The notes beneath the pieces are model-generated. The model did no database searches and had not been told where the DNA came from. It saw nothing but the letters and a program-made list of their open reading frames with translations. A stretch of DNA of 64,000 bases from positions 496,001 through 560,000 of the forward strand of contig NZ_JABBPE010000016.1 of the NCBI RefSeq assembly GCF_012927455.1. The letters are read 5' to 3'. Below, one piece after another: positions 56,127-63,472 of the stretch; the stretch's first letter is position 1, and each line of letters starts with the position of its first letter. This DNA is from Polaromonas sp. (lineage in GTDB: Bacteria > Pseudomonadota > Gammaproteobacteria > Burkholderiales > Burkholderiaceae_C). The position numbers were made by a program, and so were the translations under genes.

Positions 56127-58538
56127 ATGAGCAAGCGTTCCAACGTCGAGCATCCGCACCACACGCATCATGCGCAGTTGGGCCTGCTCTCGCCCGGGCT
56201 GAAGGAAGCGCCGGTGCTGGACTTGATGTGTTCGCACTTCGTGCTGACACTGGCCGCGCGCCAAGGCGCCAAGTTCAATGTGCGACGCGACCTCAACAGT
56301 CTGCTGTCGCTGTCGGGCCGCCATCTGGTCTGGCCGCTGCCCGCGCTGCAGCGCCTGCGCGAATTCCTGGTACGCCGCTGCAAGGACAACGAGCTCTGGC
56401 GCGGCCACGAGAGCCTGAGCGACGCCGAATTCATGGCGCGCCACGGCGCCTGGCGCGGTCCCTATGAAGAAGGCACGCTGTTTTTCTACCTCGACGAATA
56501 CGCCAAGGACCAGCCCAAGGACTTGCTGTCGGTGCTTAGCGCCACCGGCGAGTGGCTCAGCCACGCGCTGAAAAAGCAGTCCACCCTGGTGGAGAAAAAC
56601 ATCGACGCGCTGGCCAGCCTGCTGCAGCTGAACCGGGCCGAGCGCGCGCTGCTGCTTTACGGCACGCTGGCGCGCTACCAGCGTGATTTGCGCTCGCTGC
56701 TGGTCGAGTTCAAGGTCAATAACGCGCCCGAGGCCTATGCCGCGATTGCCGATGTGGCCGGTGTCAAGGCGCTGGAAGTCGCTGAGGCGCTGCGCGCCGG
56801 CTCGCGGCTGGAGCGCATCGGCATGGTGGAAAACCTGATCTCCGAGCACAACATCACCGACCTGGCTGATCTGATGAAAGTCAGCGAGAAACTGCCCCCG
56901 GTGCTGATGCGCGAATACCGCGACCAGAACGAGTTGATGGCGGTCTTCACCCGGCCGGCCGCGCGCAGCAGTTTGCAACTGGCCGATTTCGCTTTTGTCG
57001 ATGAAGACGCGCAGGTGCTGGTGGCGCTGCTGCGCAATGCGGTCGCGGCGCGCGAGCAGGGCGTCAACGTGCTGCTCTACGGGCCGCCCGGCACCGGCAA
57101 GACCGAACTCGCCAAGGTGGCGGCGCAGGCCGCCGGGCTGGATCTGTTCGAAGTCGAATACGCCGATCGCGACGGCAATTCGCTAAGTGGGCGCGACCGC
57201 TACCGCTCGCTGCAGATCGCCCAGGTTTTCCTCAAGGGCAGCACGCATGCGGCGCTGCTGTTTGACGAAGTGGAAGACGTGTTTCCACCGATTTCCAGCG
57301 AAACCGCGCAGCTGATGGCGCGTTCCGAACAGCTGGCGCCCGCGGCCAGCGGCGCGCTCAATAGTTCGGTGAGCGGCAAAGCCTGGGTCAACCAAGTGCT
57401 TGAATCGAACACCGTGCCGACGCTCTGGGTCACCAACCGCATCGAGCAGATCGACCCGGCCTTTCGCCGCCGTTTTGCCTACCACCTGGAGTTGCGGTCA
57501 CCGCCGCCCGGTGCGCGCGAAGGGGTGGTGCGCAAGACGCTGGAGGGCGTGCAGGTAAGCGACGCCTTCATTGCCAAACTCACCGCGCGCAAAGGTCTGA
57601 CGCCGGCGCAAATCCATACGGCGGTGCGCTTTGCCCGCCTGGCCAGCGCGCCGCCTGACAAGCTGGACAGCCGGGTCGACAGCCAGTTCGATGGCGCCGC
57701 GCTGCCGGCGATGCTGGCCGGTGGCCGGGCGCAGCTGATGGAGTCGCTGATCGAGCGCCAGCTTAAAAATGCCGACATCGCGCTGGGCAACAAGGCCGAA
57801 GCCGCCGGGCGCCGCAGCCCCACCCGCTATGACCTGGCCATGCTCAATGTCGAATCGCGTTTTGAGTTGCCGCGCATCATCGCCGCGCTGAAAAACCGGG
57901 GCCACGGTACGCTGTGCTTTTACGGCCCGCCCGGCACCGGCAAGACCGCGCTGGCCGAACACATCGCCAAAATGCTGGAGCAGCCGCTGCTCACCAAGCA
58001 GGCCAGCGATTTGATGAGCAAGTACGTCGGCGAGACCGAGCAGAACATGGCCGCTATGTTCCGCGAAGCCGAATCGGAAAAAGCCGTGCTGCTGCTCGAC
58101 GAAGCCGACAGTTTTCTGCAGGACCGGCGCGGCGCCCAGCGCACCTATGAAGTGACCGAAGTCAACGAAATGCTGCAAGGCATGGAGCGCTACGCCGGCA
58201 TCTTCATCTGCACCACTAACCTGTTCGACAGCATTGATCAGGCCGCGCTGCGCCGCTTCACCTTCAAGATCCGCTTCATGCCGCTGAAAGGCGAGCAGCG
58301 TGAAACCATGTTTATTGCCGAGGCGCTGGCAGGCGATGCGGCACGGCTCACAGCGGTTGTGCAAAAAAGGCTGGGTGAGTTGTCGCAGCTGTGTCCGGGC
58401 GATTTTGCGGCGGTGAAGCGTCAGGCGGTGATTCTGGACACTGAACTGTCAGCGCAAGAGTTCTTGATGCAGTTGGAGGCCGAGCACCGCATCAAGCCCG
58501 AGGTGCGCGAAGGACGGGCGATCGGGTTCATGCCGTAG
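56127..58538 (+). CDS. Tandem AAA+ ATPase of unknown function
   Basis: An 803-residue protein with a long helical N-terminal part (1-290) lacking known motifs, then two AAA+ modules. Module 1: Walker A GPPGTGKTEL (319-328), Walker B LLFDEVEDVF (~378), arginine finger region IDPAFRRRF (442-450). Module 2: Walker A GPPGTGKTAL (600-609), pore-loop-like MSKYVGETE, Walker B VLLLDEADSF (654-663), then IDQAALRRF. Resembles two-module chaperone/remodelling ATPases, but no N-domain of ClpA/B, VAT or FtsH is seen. GAGGG precedes the ATG at 56127. Standalone gene. Confidence 0.85.
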   Translation: MSKRSNVEHPHHTHHAQLGLLSPGLKEAPVLDLMCSHFVLTLAARQGAKFNVRRDLNSLLSLSGRHLVWPLPALQRLREFLVRRCKDNELWRGHESLSDAEFMARHGAWRGPYEEGTLFFYLDEYAKDQPKDLLSVLSATGEWLSHALKKQSTLVEKNIDALASLLQLNRAERALLLYGTLARYQRDLRSLLVEFKVNNAPEAYAAIADVAGVKALEVAEALRAGSRLERIGMVENLISEHNITDLADLMKVSEKLPPVLMREYRDQNELMAVFTRPAARSSLQLADFAFVDEDAQVLVALLRNAVAAREQGVNVLLYGPPGTGKTELAKVAAQAAGLDLFEVEYADRDGNSLSGRDRYRSLQIAQVFLKGSTHAALLFDEVEDVFPPISSETAQLMARSEQLAPAASGALNSSVSGKAWVNQVLESNTVPTLWVTNRIEQIDPAFRRRFAYHLELRSPPPGAREGVVRKTLEGVQVSDAFIAKLTARKGLTPAQIHTAVRFARLASAPPDKLDSRVDSQFDGAALPAMLAGGRAQLMESLIERQLKNADIALGNKAEAAGRRSPTRYDLAMLNVESRFELPRIIAALKNRGHGTLCFYGPPGTGKTALAEHIAKMLEQPLLTKQASDLMSKYVGETEQNMAAMFREAESEKAVLLLDEADSFLQDRRGAQRTYEVTEVNEMLQGMERYAGIFICTTNLFDSIDQAALRRFTFKIRFMPLKGEQRETMFIAEALAGDAARLTAVVQKRLGELSQLCPGDFAAVKRQAVILDTELSAQEFLMQLEAEHRIKPEVREGRAIGFMP

Positions 58539-58540
58539 TT

Positions 58541-58588
58541 GCTATTGAATTTATAGCTGCTTGCGCCCGTGAATATTGGACTAGAGCC
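58541..58588 (+). repeat. Dispersed two-hairpin repeat, copy 10
   Basis: GCTATTGAATTTATAGC palindrome, then GCGCCCGTGAATATTGGAC and TAGAGCC. Begins two bases after the AAA+ stop codon, in the gap to the convergent methyltransferase gene. Confidence 0.88.
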
Positions 58589-58657
58589 TGTTTTTGCCCT
58601 TGTATTCAAGCGCGACGTGCAACGGGCTTTGGTGTGAGGGCTGGTGAGGCTATCGCC

Positions 58658-59350
58658 TCATTTCTTCACCGCGATGAATGATTTGGGTAGCCAGAAAAAC
58701 CGTTCAGTCAGAATCTCGGCATCCTTAAACAGGTACTGCATCATTTCATGGGTCAACAGGCGGGCATGCTCTGCCAGCATCACCGCTTCACCCACTGACT
58801 CTGCCTTTTTAAAATGACCCAATCGGAAGTGCGTCACCAGCCACATCCGCGTGGGTTTGGGGAGCCAGTGAATAAACGGCGTCATGAAATGAGGCTCTAT
58901 GGGGAACCAAAAATTTGGAGTTTGAACGAAGTACGCTGGCGAGACTCGTTCAAGTTCTTTGGCAAATTGAACCTGGCGCCCCCAATCGCCGACATGTTCC
59001 ACCACAGAATTGGAGTGGGCTATGTGAAATGACCGGTCCTTGAAGCCTGCAAGGTCACAGCCATCTGATTCTGCAAACGTAAAGGGTCCATGGTCCTTGG
59101 GCAACAAGCTCCCAGGAATATTGACTATGGTTATTTTCACCTTGCGGTCAAGCAGATATTGCATCGGGACTATTCCCCAATACTGCTCTGTTCCACCGAT
59201 GTCTATCAGGTTGACGCAGCCGTGTGCATTGAAAACGCCTTCAATCATGGCCAGCAAGGGTGCGATGCGTTTGGCCCGCAACTTTGACCCCACGGATGCC
59301 GGACTGTCGTAGTTTGAAATCCGCTTGGCCAAAATACTCGTGATAGACAT
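58658..59350 (-). CDS. SAM-dependent methyltransferase-like protein
   Basis: A 230-residue protein with a class I methyltransferase layout: motif I-like VNLIDIGGTEQYWG (46-59), an acidic strand end, and DRSFHIAHSNSVVEHVGDW, the motif IV-like segment. Aromatic/basic C-terminal half (FWFPIEPHFMTPFIHWLP) is like enzymes acting on surface glycans. The gene is clearly lower in GC than its neighbours, a sign of recent transfer. No ribosome-binding site of note. Substrate unknown. Confidence 0.75.
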   Translation of the reverse strand: MSITSILAKRISNYDSPASVGSKLRAKRIAPLLAMIEGVFNAHGCVNLIDIGGTEQYWGIVPMQYLLDRKVKITIVNIPGSLLPKDHGPFTFAESDGCDLAGFKDRSFHIAHSNSVVEHVGDWGRQVQFAKELERVSPAYFVQTPNFWFPIEPHFMTPFIHWLPKPTRMWLVTHFRLGHFKKAESVGEAVMLAEHARLLTHEMMQYLFKDAEILTERFFWLPKSFIAVKK

Positions 59351-59500
59351 AACGTATACCTTTGCTTGCTTTTACATGATGTAAATGCGGGTTTCTGGGA
59401 ATGAAGGCGCAGATTCCAGATCAATGGAACTTTAAAAATTGTAGGGTGTCGCGAGAAGTAACGCAAACGCTGGAAAGTCAAGCGAAATAGAATCTGTGGC

Positions 59501-59548
59501 GCTACTAAAAAAATAGCTGTTTACGCCCGTATTTATTGGGCTAGAGCC
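59501..59548 (+). repeat. Dispersed two-hairpin repeat, copy 11
   Basis: GCTACTAAAAAAATAGC, then ACGCCCGTATTTATTGGGC and TAGAGCC, in the divergent gap between the methyltransferase and nrdD. Confidence 0.85.
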
Positions 59549-59644
59549 ACTTTTTATCGCTAATCCGGGCTAGTCCTCTCAGCGGGCTGCTGGCCAGCTC
59601 AGGCTTGCGGCCTGATCACCCAAGCCAGCGCCCGGCCCCTTTCC

Positions 59645-59658
59645 TTGTTCCATATCAA
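59645..59658. promoter_or_regulatory. FNR/ANR-type box upstream of nrdD
   Basis: TTGTTCCATATCAA agrees with TTGAT-N4-ATCAA at nine of ten positions (one mismatch in the left half). Lies 77 bases before the nrdD start and ends where the first NrdR-like box begins. Suits oxygen-controlled expression of an anaerobic reductase. Confidence 0.65.
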
Positions 59659-59672
59659 ACTACATGTAGTGT
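59657..59672. promoter_or_regulatory. NrdR-like box 1
   Basis: AAACTACATGTAGTGT contains the perfect palindrome ACTACATGTAGT and agrees with the NrdR consensus (acaCwAtATaTwGtgt) at 13 of 16 positions. Overlaps the end of the FNR-like site by two bases. Confidence 0.72.
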
Positions 59673-59688
59673 CCGACGGCTAGGATGC

Positions 59689-59704
59689 ACACCATAGGTA
59701 GTGT
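59689..59704. promoter_or_regulatory. NrdR-like box 2
   Basis: ACACCATAGGTAGTGT matches the NrdR consensus at 13 of 16 positions. It begins 32 bases after box 1, the three-helical-turn spacing expected of paired NrdR boxes, and 46 bases before the nrdD start. Confidence 0.72.
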
Positions 59705-59734
59705 TTTACTGCCATGAACTGCATGGAGAACCTA

Positions 59735-61771
59735 ATGAAGGCCACCGCAACTCCCGACACCACCGTCGTCACACTGCCGCGCGAGGTCACCAAGCGCAGC
59801 GGCCAGCGCGCCTCTTTTGACGCGGGGAAAATCCGTTCGGCACTGGAGCGCGCGGGCGCGGCCAGCAGCGAATTCGGCGCCGACGAGGCCGCATTGCTCG
59901 CCGCTCAGGTCGGCAAGGTGCTGATTCACCGCTTTCACGGGGAGGCGCCCAGCATCGAGCAGATCCAGGACGTGGTCGAGCAGACCTTGATTGCCGCCAA
60001 CCACCTGCGCACGGCGCGCGGCTACATCGTTTACCGCGAACGCCACGCCACGCTGCGCACCGACAAACAGACGCTGGTGGACGTCGAATCGTCGGTCAAT
60101 GAATACCTGTCGCGTGCCGACTGGCGCGTTAACGCCAACGCCAACCAGGGCTATTCGCTGGGCGGCCTGATCCTCAACGTGGCCGGCAAGGTCACGGCGA
60201 ACTATTGGCTGTCGCATGTCTACACGCCCGAGATCGGCGAAGCGCACCGCGCTGGCGACCTGCACATCCACGACCTGGACATGCTCAGCGGCTACTGCGC
60301 CGGCTGGTCGCTGCGCACGCTGCTGCACGAAGGCCTGAATGGTGTGCCCGGCAAGGTCGAGGCCGGGCCGCCCAAACACCTGTCGTCGGCGGTCGGGCAG
60401 ATCGTCAATTTTCTTGGCACGCTGCAAAACGAATGGGCCGGCGCGCAGGCGTTTTCGTCGTTCGACACCTACATGGCACCGTTTGTTCGCAAGGACGCGA
60501 TGGCCTACCCGGCCGTGCGCCAGTGCATCCAGGAACTGGTCTACAACCTCAACGTGCCTTCGCGCTGGGGCACGCAGACGCCTTTTACCAACCTCACCTT
60601 CGACTGGAACTGCCCCGAGGATTTGCGCGAACAGGTGCCGGTGATCGCCGGGCAGGAAATGCCCTTCAGCTACGGCGATCTGCAAGTCGAGATGGACCTG
60701 ATCAACCGCGCCTACATCGACGTGATGACGGCGGGCGACGCCAAGGGCCGGGTCTTTACCTTTCCGATTCCGACCTACAACATCACCGCCGACTTTCCCT
60801 GGGACTCGGACAACGCGCGGCTGCTGTTCGAGATGACCGCCAAGTACGGCCTGCCGTACTTCCAGAACTTCATCAACTCGGATCTGGAGCCGCAGACGGT
60901 GCGCTCGATGTGCTGCCGCCTGCAGCTCGACTTGCGCGAGTTGCTCAAGCGCGGCAACGGTCTGTTCGGCAGTGCCGAGCAGACCGGCAGCATAGGCGTG
61001 GTCACGGTTAACTGCGCGCGCCTGGGCTATCTGCACCAGGGCGACGAACCGGCCTTGCTGGCCGCGCTGGACCGCTTGCTTGAGCTCGGCAAGCAGAGCC
61101 TGGAGACCAAGCGCAAGCTGATCCAGCGCCTGATGGACCAGGGCCTGTTTCCCTACACCAAGCGTTACCTGGGCACGCTGCGCAACCACTTTTCGACGCT
61201 GGGCGTCAACGGCATCAACGAGATGGTGCGCAATTTCAGCGCCGGCGCGCACGACATTACCGGCGAAGAGGGTGTCGCGATGGCGCTGCGCTTTCTGGAC
61301 CATGTACGCGCGCGCATCGTCGTCTTCCAGGAAGAAACCGGCCATCTCTACAACCTCGAAGCCACGCCAGCAGAGGGCTGCACTTACCGCTTTGCGCGCG
61401 AAGACAGCAAGCGCTGGCCGGCCATCCTGCAGGCCGGAAGCGAAGCCCAGCCTTACTACACCAACTCGTCGCAACTGCCCGTGGGCTGGACTGACGACCC
61501 GTTCGAGGCGCTGGCGCATCAGGAAGAGCTGCAGGCCAAATACACCGGCGGCACCGTGCTGCATCTGTACATGGGCGAGCGCCTGTCGAGCGGCGCGGCC
61601 TGCCGCAAGCTGGTGCAGCGCGCGCTGACGCGCTTTCGCCTGCCCTACATCACCGTCACGCCGACGTTTTCGATCTGCCCGACGCACGGCTATCTGGCCG
61701 GCGAACACCCGTTTTGTCCGGTCTGCGACGAAGCGCTGATGGCGCGCAAACGCAGCGCACAGCTGGCATGA
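59735..61771 (+). CDS. nrdD: Anaerobic (class III) ribonucleoside-triphosphate reductase, large subunit lacking the glycyl-radical loop
   Basis: A 678-residue NrdD. An N-terminal ATP-cone (about 12-100, VTKRSGQRASFDAGKIRSA) precedes the catalytic barrel (DLHIHDLDMLSGYCAGWSL; VPSRWGTQTPFTNLTFDWN; SMCCRL; IGVVTVNCARLGY). It ends FCPVCDEALMARKRSAQLA: the zinc-site cysteines are there, but the RVxGY glycyl-radical loop found at the end of normal NrdD is missing and encoded by the next gene. ATG 59735 chosen for the GGAGAA site; ATGs 59714 and 59723 are in frame. It reduces ribonucleotides without oxygen. Confidence 0.93.
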   Translation: MKATATPDTTVVTLPREVTKRSGQRASFDAGKIRSALERAGAASSEFGADEAALLAAQVGKVLIHRFHGEAPSIEQIQDVVEQTLIAANHLRTARGYIVYRERHATLRTDKQTLVDVESSVNEYLSRADWRVNANANQGYSLGGLILNVAGKVTANYWLSHVYTPEIGEAHRAGDLHIHDLDMLSGYCAGWSLRTLLHEGLNGVPGKVEAGPPKHLSSAVGQIVNFLGTLQNEWAGAQAFSSFDTYMAPFVRKDAMAYPAVRQCIQELVYNLNVPSRWGTQTPFTNLTFDWNCPEDLREQVPVIAGQEMPFSYGDLQVEMDLINRAYIDVMTAGDAKGRVFTFPIPTYNITADFPWDSDNARLLFEMTAKYGLPYFQNFINSDLEPQTVRSMCCRLQLDLRELLKRGNGLFGSAEQTGSIGVVTVNCARLGYLHQGDEPALLAALDRLLELGKQSLETKRKLIQRLMDQGLFPYTKRYLGTLRNHFSTLGVNGINEMVRNFSAGAHDITGEEGVAMALRFLDHVRARIVVFQEETGHLYNLEATPAEGCTYRFAREDSKRWPAILQAGSEAQPYYTNSSQLPVGWTDDPFEALAHQEELQAKYTGGTVLHLYMGERLSSGAACRKLVQRALTRFRLPYITVTPTFSICPTHGYLAGEHPFCPVCDEALMARKRSAQLA

Positions 61772-61808
61772 TTTTTTGTCATTAATCCAACCCCAACGAA
61801 AGCCATTC

Positions 61809-62003
61809 ATGAACGATTCTTTCAGCGCCCCAGCCCCTGTCGTCAGCGACGCGCCTATCCAGCTAAGTGATGCCGAGCGCCAGCCCTGCGAGGTCTGGAC
61901 CCGCGTGATGGGCTACCACAGGCCGGTGGCCAGCTTCAACATCGGCAAGCAGGGCGAGCACAACGAGCGCCGCTTCTTTGCCGAACCACGCAGTGCTGCC
62001 TGA
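61809..62003 (+). CDS. Separate glycyl-radical domain of class III ribonucleotide reductase
   Basis: A 64-residue protein whose second half, CEVWTRVMGYHRPVASF followed by NIGKQGEHNERRFF, is the glycyl-radical segment of NrdD (the radical Gly in RVMGY). The first ~30 residues (MNDSFSAPAPVVSDAP then IQLSDAERQP) are a flexible lead. It starts 37 bases after the nrdD stop in a different frame and its end overlaps the nrdG start, so it is translated between the two. It should be activated by NrdG and dock into the nrdD product. A frameshifted single gene is the alternative; the overlap with nrdG argues against simple decay. Confidence 0.8.
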   Translation: MNDSFSAPAPVVSDAPIQLSDAERQPCEVWTRVMGYHRPVASFNIGKQGEHNERRFFAEPRSAA

Positions 62004-62685
62004 GCCCCTGCGCATAGGCGGCCTGACGCCGCTGACCAGCATTGATTTTCCGGGCCGGCTGGCGGCCGTGCTGTACTGCCAGGGTTGTCCGTGGCGCTGC
62101 AGCTATTGCCACAACCCCGAACTGCTAGCTGCCGGCGCGCCCACGGCCTCCTCGGCTTTTTCCTGGGCGCAGGTGCTGGCTTTTTTGCAGCGCCGCCGTG
62201 GCCTGCTCGATGGCGTGGTGTTTTCCGGTGGCGAGCCGACGCTGCAGGCCGCCCTGCCCGCCGCGCTCGCGCAAGTACGTGCCCTTGGGTTCGAGACCGC
62301 ACTGCACAGCGGCGGCATGTATCCGCAGCGGCTGGCCGCGCTGCTGCCGCTGCTCGACTGGGTCGGGCTCGACATCAAGGGCCCGCAGCAGCAGCATGAC
62401 GCCATCACGGGCGTGCCCGGCAGCGGGCTGCGCGCCCTTGAGTCACTGCGCCTGCTGCTGGCCAGCGGCGTCGCCTACGAGTGCCGCACCACCTGGCACG
62501 CCGGCCTGTTTCCTGCCGACGCGCTGCTCGGGCTGGCCGACGAGCTGGCCGCGCGGGGCGTGACGCACTGGGCCTTGCAGCAGTGCCGGCCAGTCGCAGC
62601 GACGAAAGCTGAGTGGTCACTCACACTCGCGCAAACGGAAGCGCTGTCGTCGCGCTTTGCCCACTTCACGCTGCGGCGGGCTTGA
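61993..62685 (+). CDS. nrdG: Anaerobic ribonucleotide reductase activase (radical SAM)
   Basis: A 230-residue radical SAM activase with the cluster motif CxxxCxxC in GCPWRCSYCHN (Cys32, 36, 39), FSGGEPTLQ and the later GLDIKGP. It uses S-adenosylmethionine and a [4Fe-4S] cluster to make the glycyl radical on the reductase. Start set at GTG 61993, which overlaps the glycyl-domain gene by 11 bases; a TTG 15 bases earlier is possible. The 103-bp inverted-repeat element begins at its stop codon. Last gene of the operon. Confidence 0.93.
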   Translation: MLPEPLRIGGLTPLTSIDFPGRLAAVLYCQGCPWRCSYCHNPELLAAGAPTASSAFSWAQVLAFLQRRRGLLDGVVFSGGEPTLQAALPAALAQVRALGFETALHSGGMYPQRLAALLPLLDWVGLDIKGPQQQHDAITGVPGSGLRALESLRLLLASGVAYECRTTWHAGLFPADALLGLADELAARGVTHWALQQCRPVAATKAEWSLTLAQTEALSSRFAHFTLRRA

Positions 62686-62787
62686 TTCCATTTCCAGATC
62701 ATTCGTACATTTTGTCGGCTTCGCTAGCCGTACGTCTGTACCCCCGTCGCTTCGCCTTCGTGTTCACGAATAATCTGGAAACGGAAT
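62685..62787. repeat. 103-bp inverted-repeat element, copy B
   Basis: Same length and ends as copy A at 54597-54699 (left end ATTCCATTTCCAGATCAT, right end its near-complement), about 80 percent alike by eye. Its first base is the last base of the nrdG stop codon. Interior again has GGCTTCGCTAGC and GCTTCGCCTTCG. Confidence 0.85.
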
Positions 62788-62956
62788 AAGACGCGCCCGT
62801 CGCAAGCGGCAGTTCGTTCGTTGACTGTTAGTTCTTTTGGCCTGTTTTGCAGCGGGCGCGCGGTTTACACCGGCTTTGTGGCGCCTTTTTGCTTCCTTTT
62901 TACTCATAATGCACGACTGTAAATGGTAGTCACATGCCCATGAAAGCGCCTTAGCC

Positions 62957-63472
62957 ATGGCTTTTTTTGAAGATTTGCGTGTTGCGCAGGAAGGCAGTTT
63001 ATCGCTGGGCTTTTGGGCGCTGCAGGTGTACCGGATGGGGCATTTGCGCTACCGGTTTCGATCCCGACTGGTGCGTTGGCCGCTGGCCGCCTTGCACCTG
63101 GTACTGGCCAAGCTGGCTGAAATGCTGTGTGGAATCACTATCGGTGTTTCGGCCAAGATTGGGAGGCGTCTGGTGATCGAACATTCTGGCGCCATCGTGG
63201 TTCATGGCCATGCCGTGATCGGCGACGACTGCATTATTCGCCAAGGTGTCACCATCGGCAACCGGCGCAGGGACAGGCCGCAGGACGCTCCGCACATTGG
63301 TCACCGGGTGAACATCGGGGCCGGCGCGAAGATTCTGGGCTCCGTGCGCGTAGGTGACGATGCCGAGATTGGCGCCAATGCCGTGGTCCTCGTCGATGTG
63401 CCTGCAGGCGCCGTGGCCGTGGGTGTGCCCGCCCGTATTATTTTGCGAAGCAAAGACCATGACGCCTCTTGA
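62957..63472 (+). CDS. Hexapeptide-repeat acetyltransferase (serine acetyltransferase-like)
   Basis: A 171-residue protein with a helical N-terminus (about 1-60) and a left-handed beta-helix of hexapeptide repeats (GITIGVSAKIGRRLVIEHSG; GAIVVHGHAVIGDDCIIRQG; VNIGAGAKILGSVRVGDDAE). The GITIG...HSGAIVV and HGHAVIGDD pattern is that of CysE-like serine acetyltransferases and their polysaccharide-cluster relatives. Next to a glycosyltransferase whose start overlaps its end by 14 bases, so an O-acetyl transfer in polysaccharide synthesis is more likely than cysteine synthesis (inference). Confidence 0.85.
   Translation: MAFFEDLRVAQEGSLSLGFWALQVYRMGHLRYRFRSRLVRWPLAALHLVLAKLAEMLCGITIGVSAKIGRRLVIEHSGAIVVHGHAVIGDDCIIRQGVTIGNRRRDRPQDAPHIGHRVNIGAGAKILGSVRVGDDAEIGANAVVLVDVPAGAVAVGVPARIILRSKDHDAS

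Noticed and set aside
59732..61810. 692-codon frame antisense to nrdD, and similar long antisense frames opposite sufB, sufD and the family 5 binding-protein gene
   Set aside because: These are mirror frames of GC-rich genes with strong third-position bias; their translations show no family motifs while the sense genes do.
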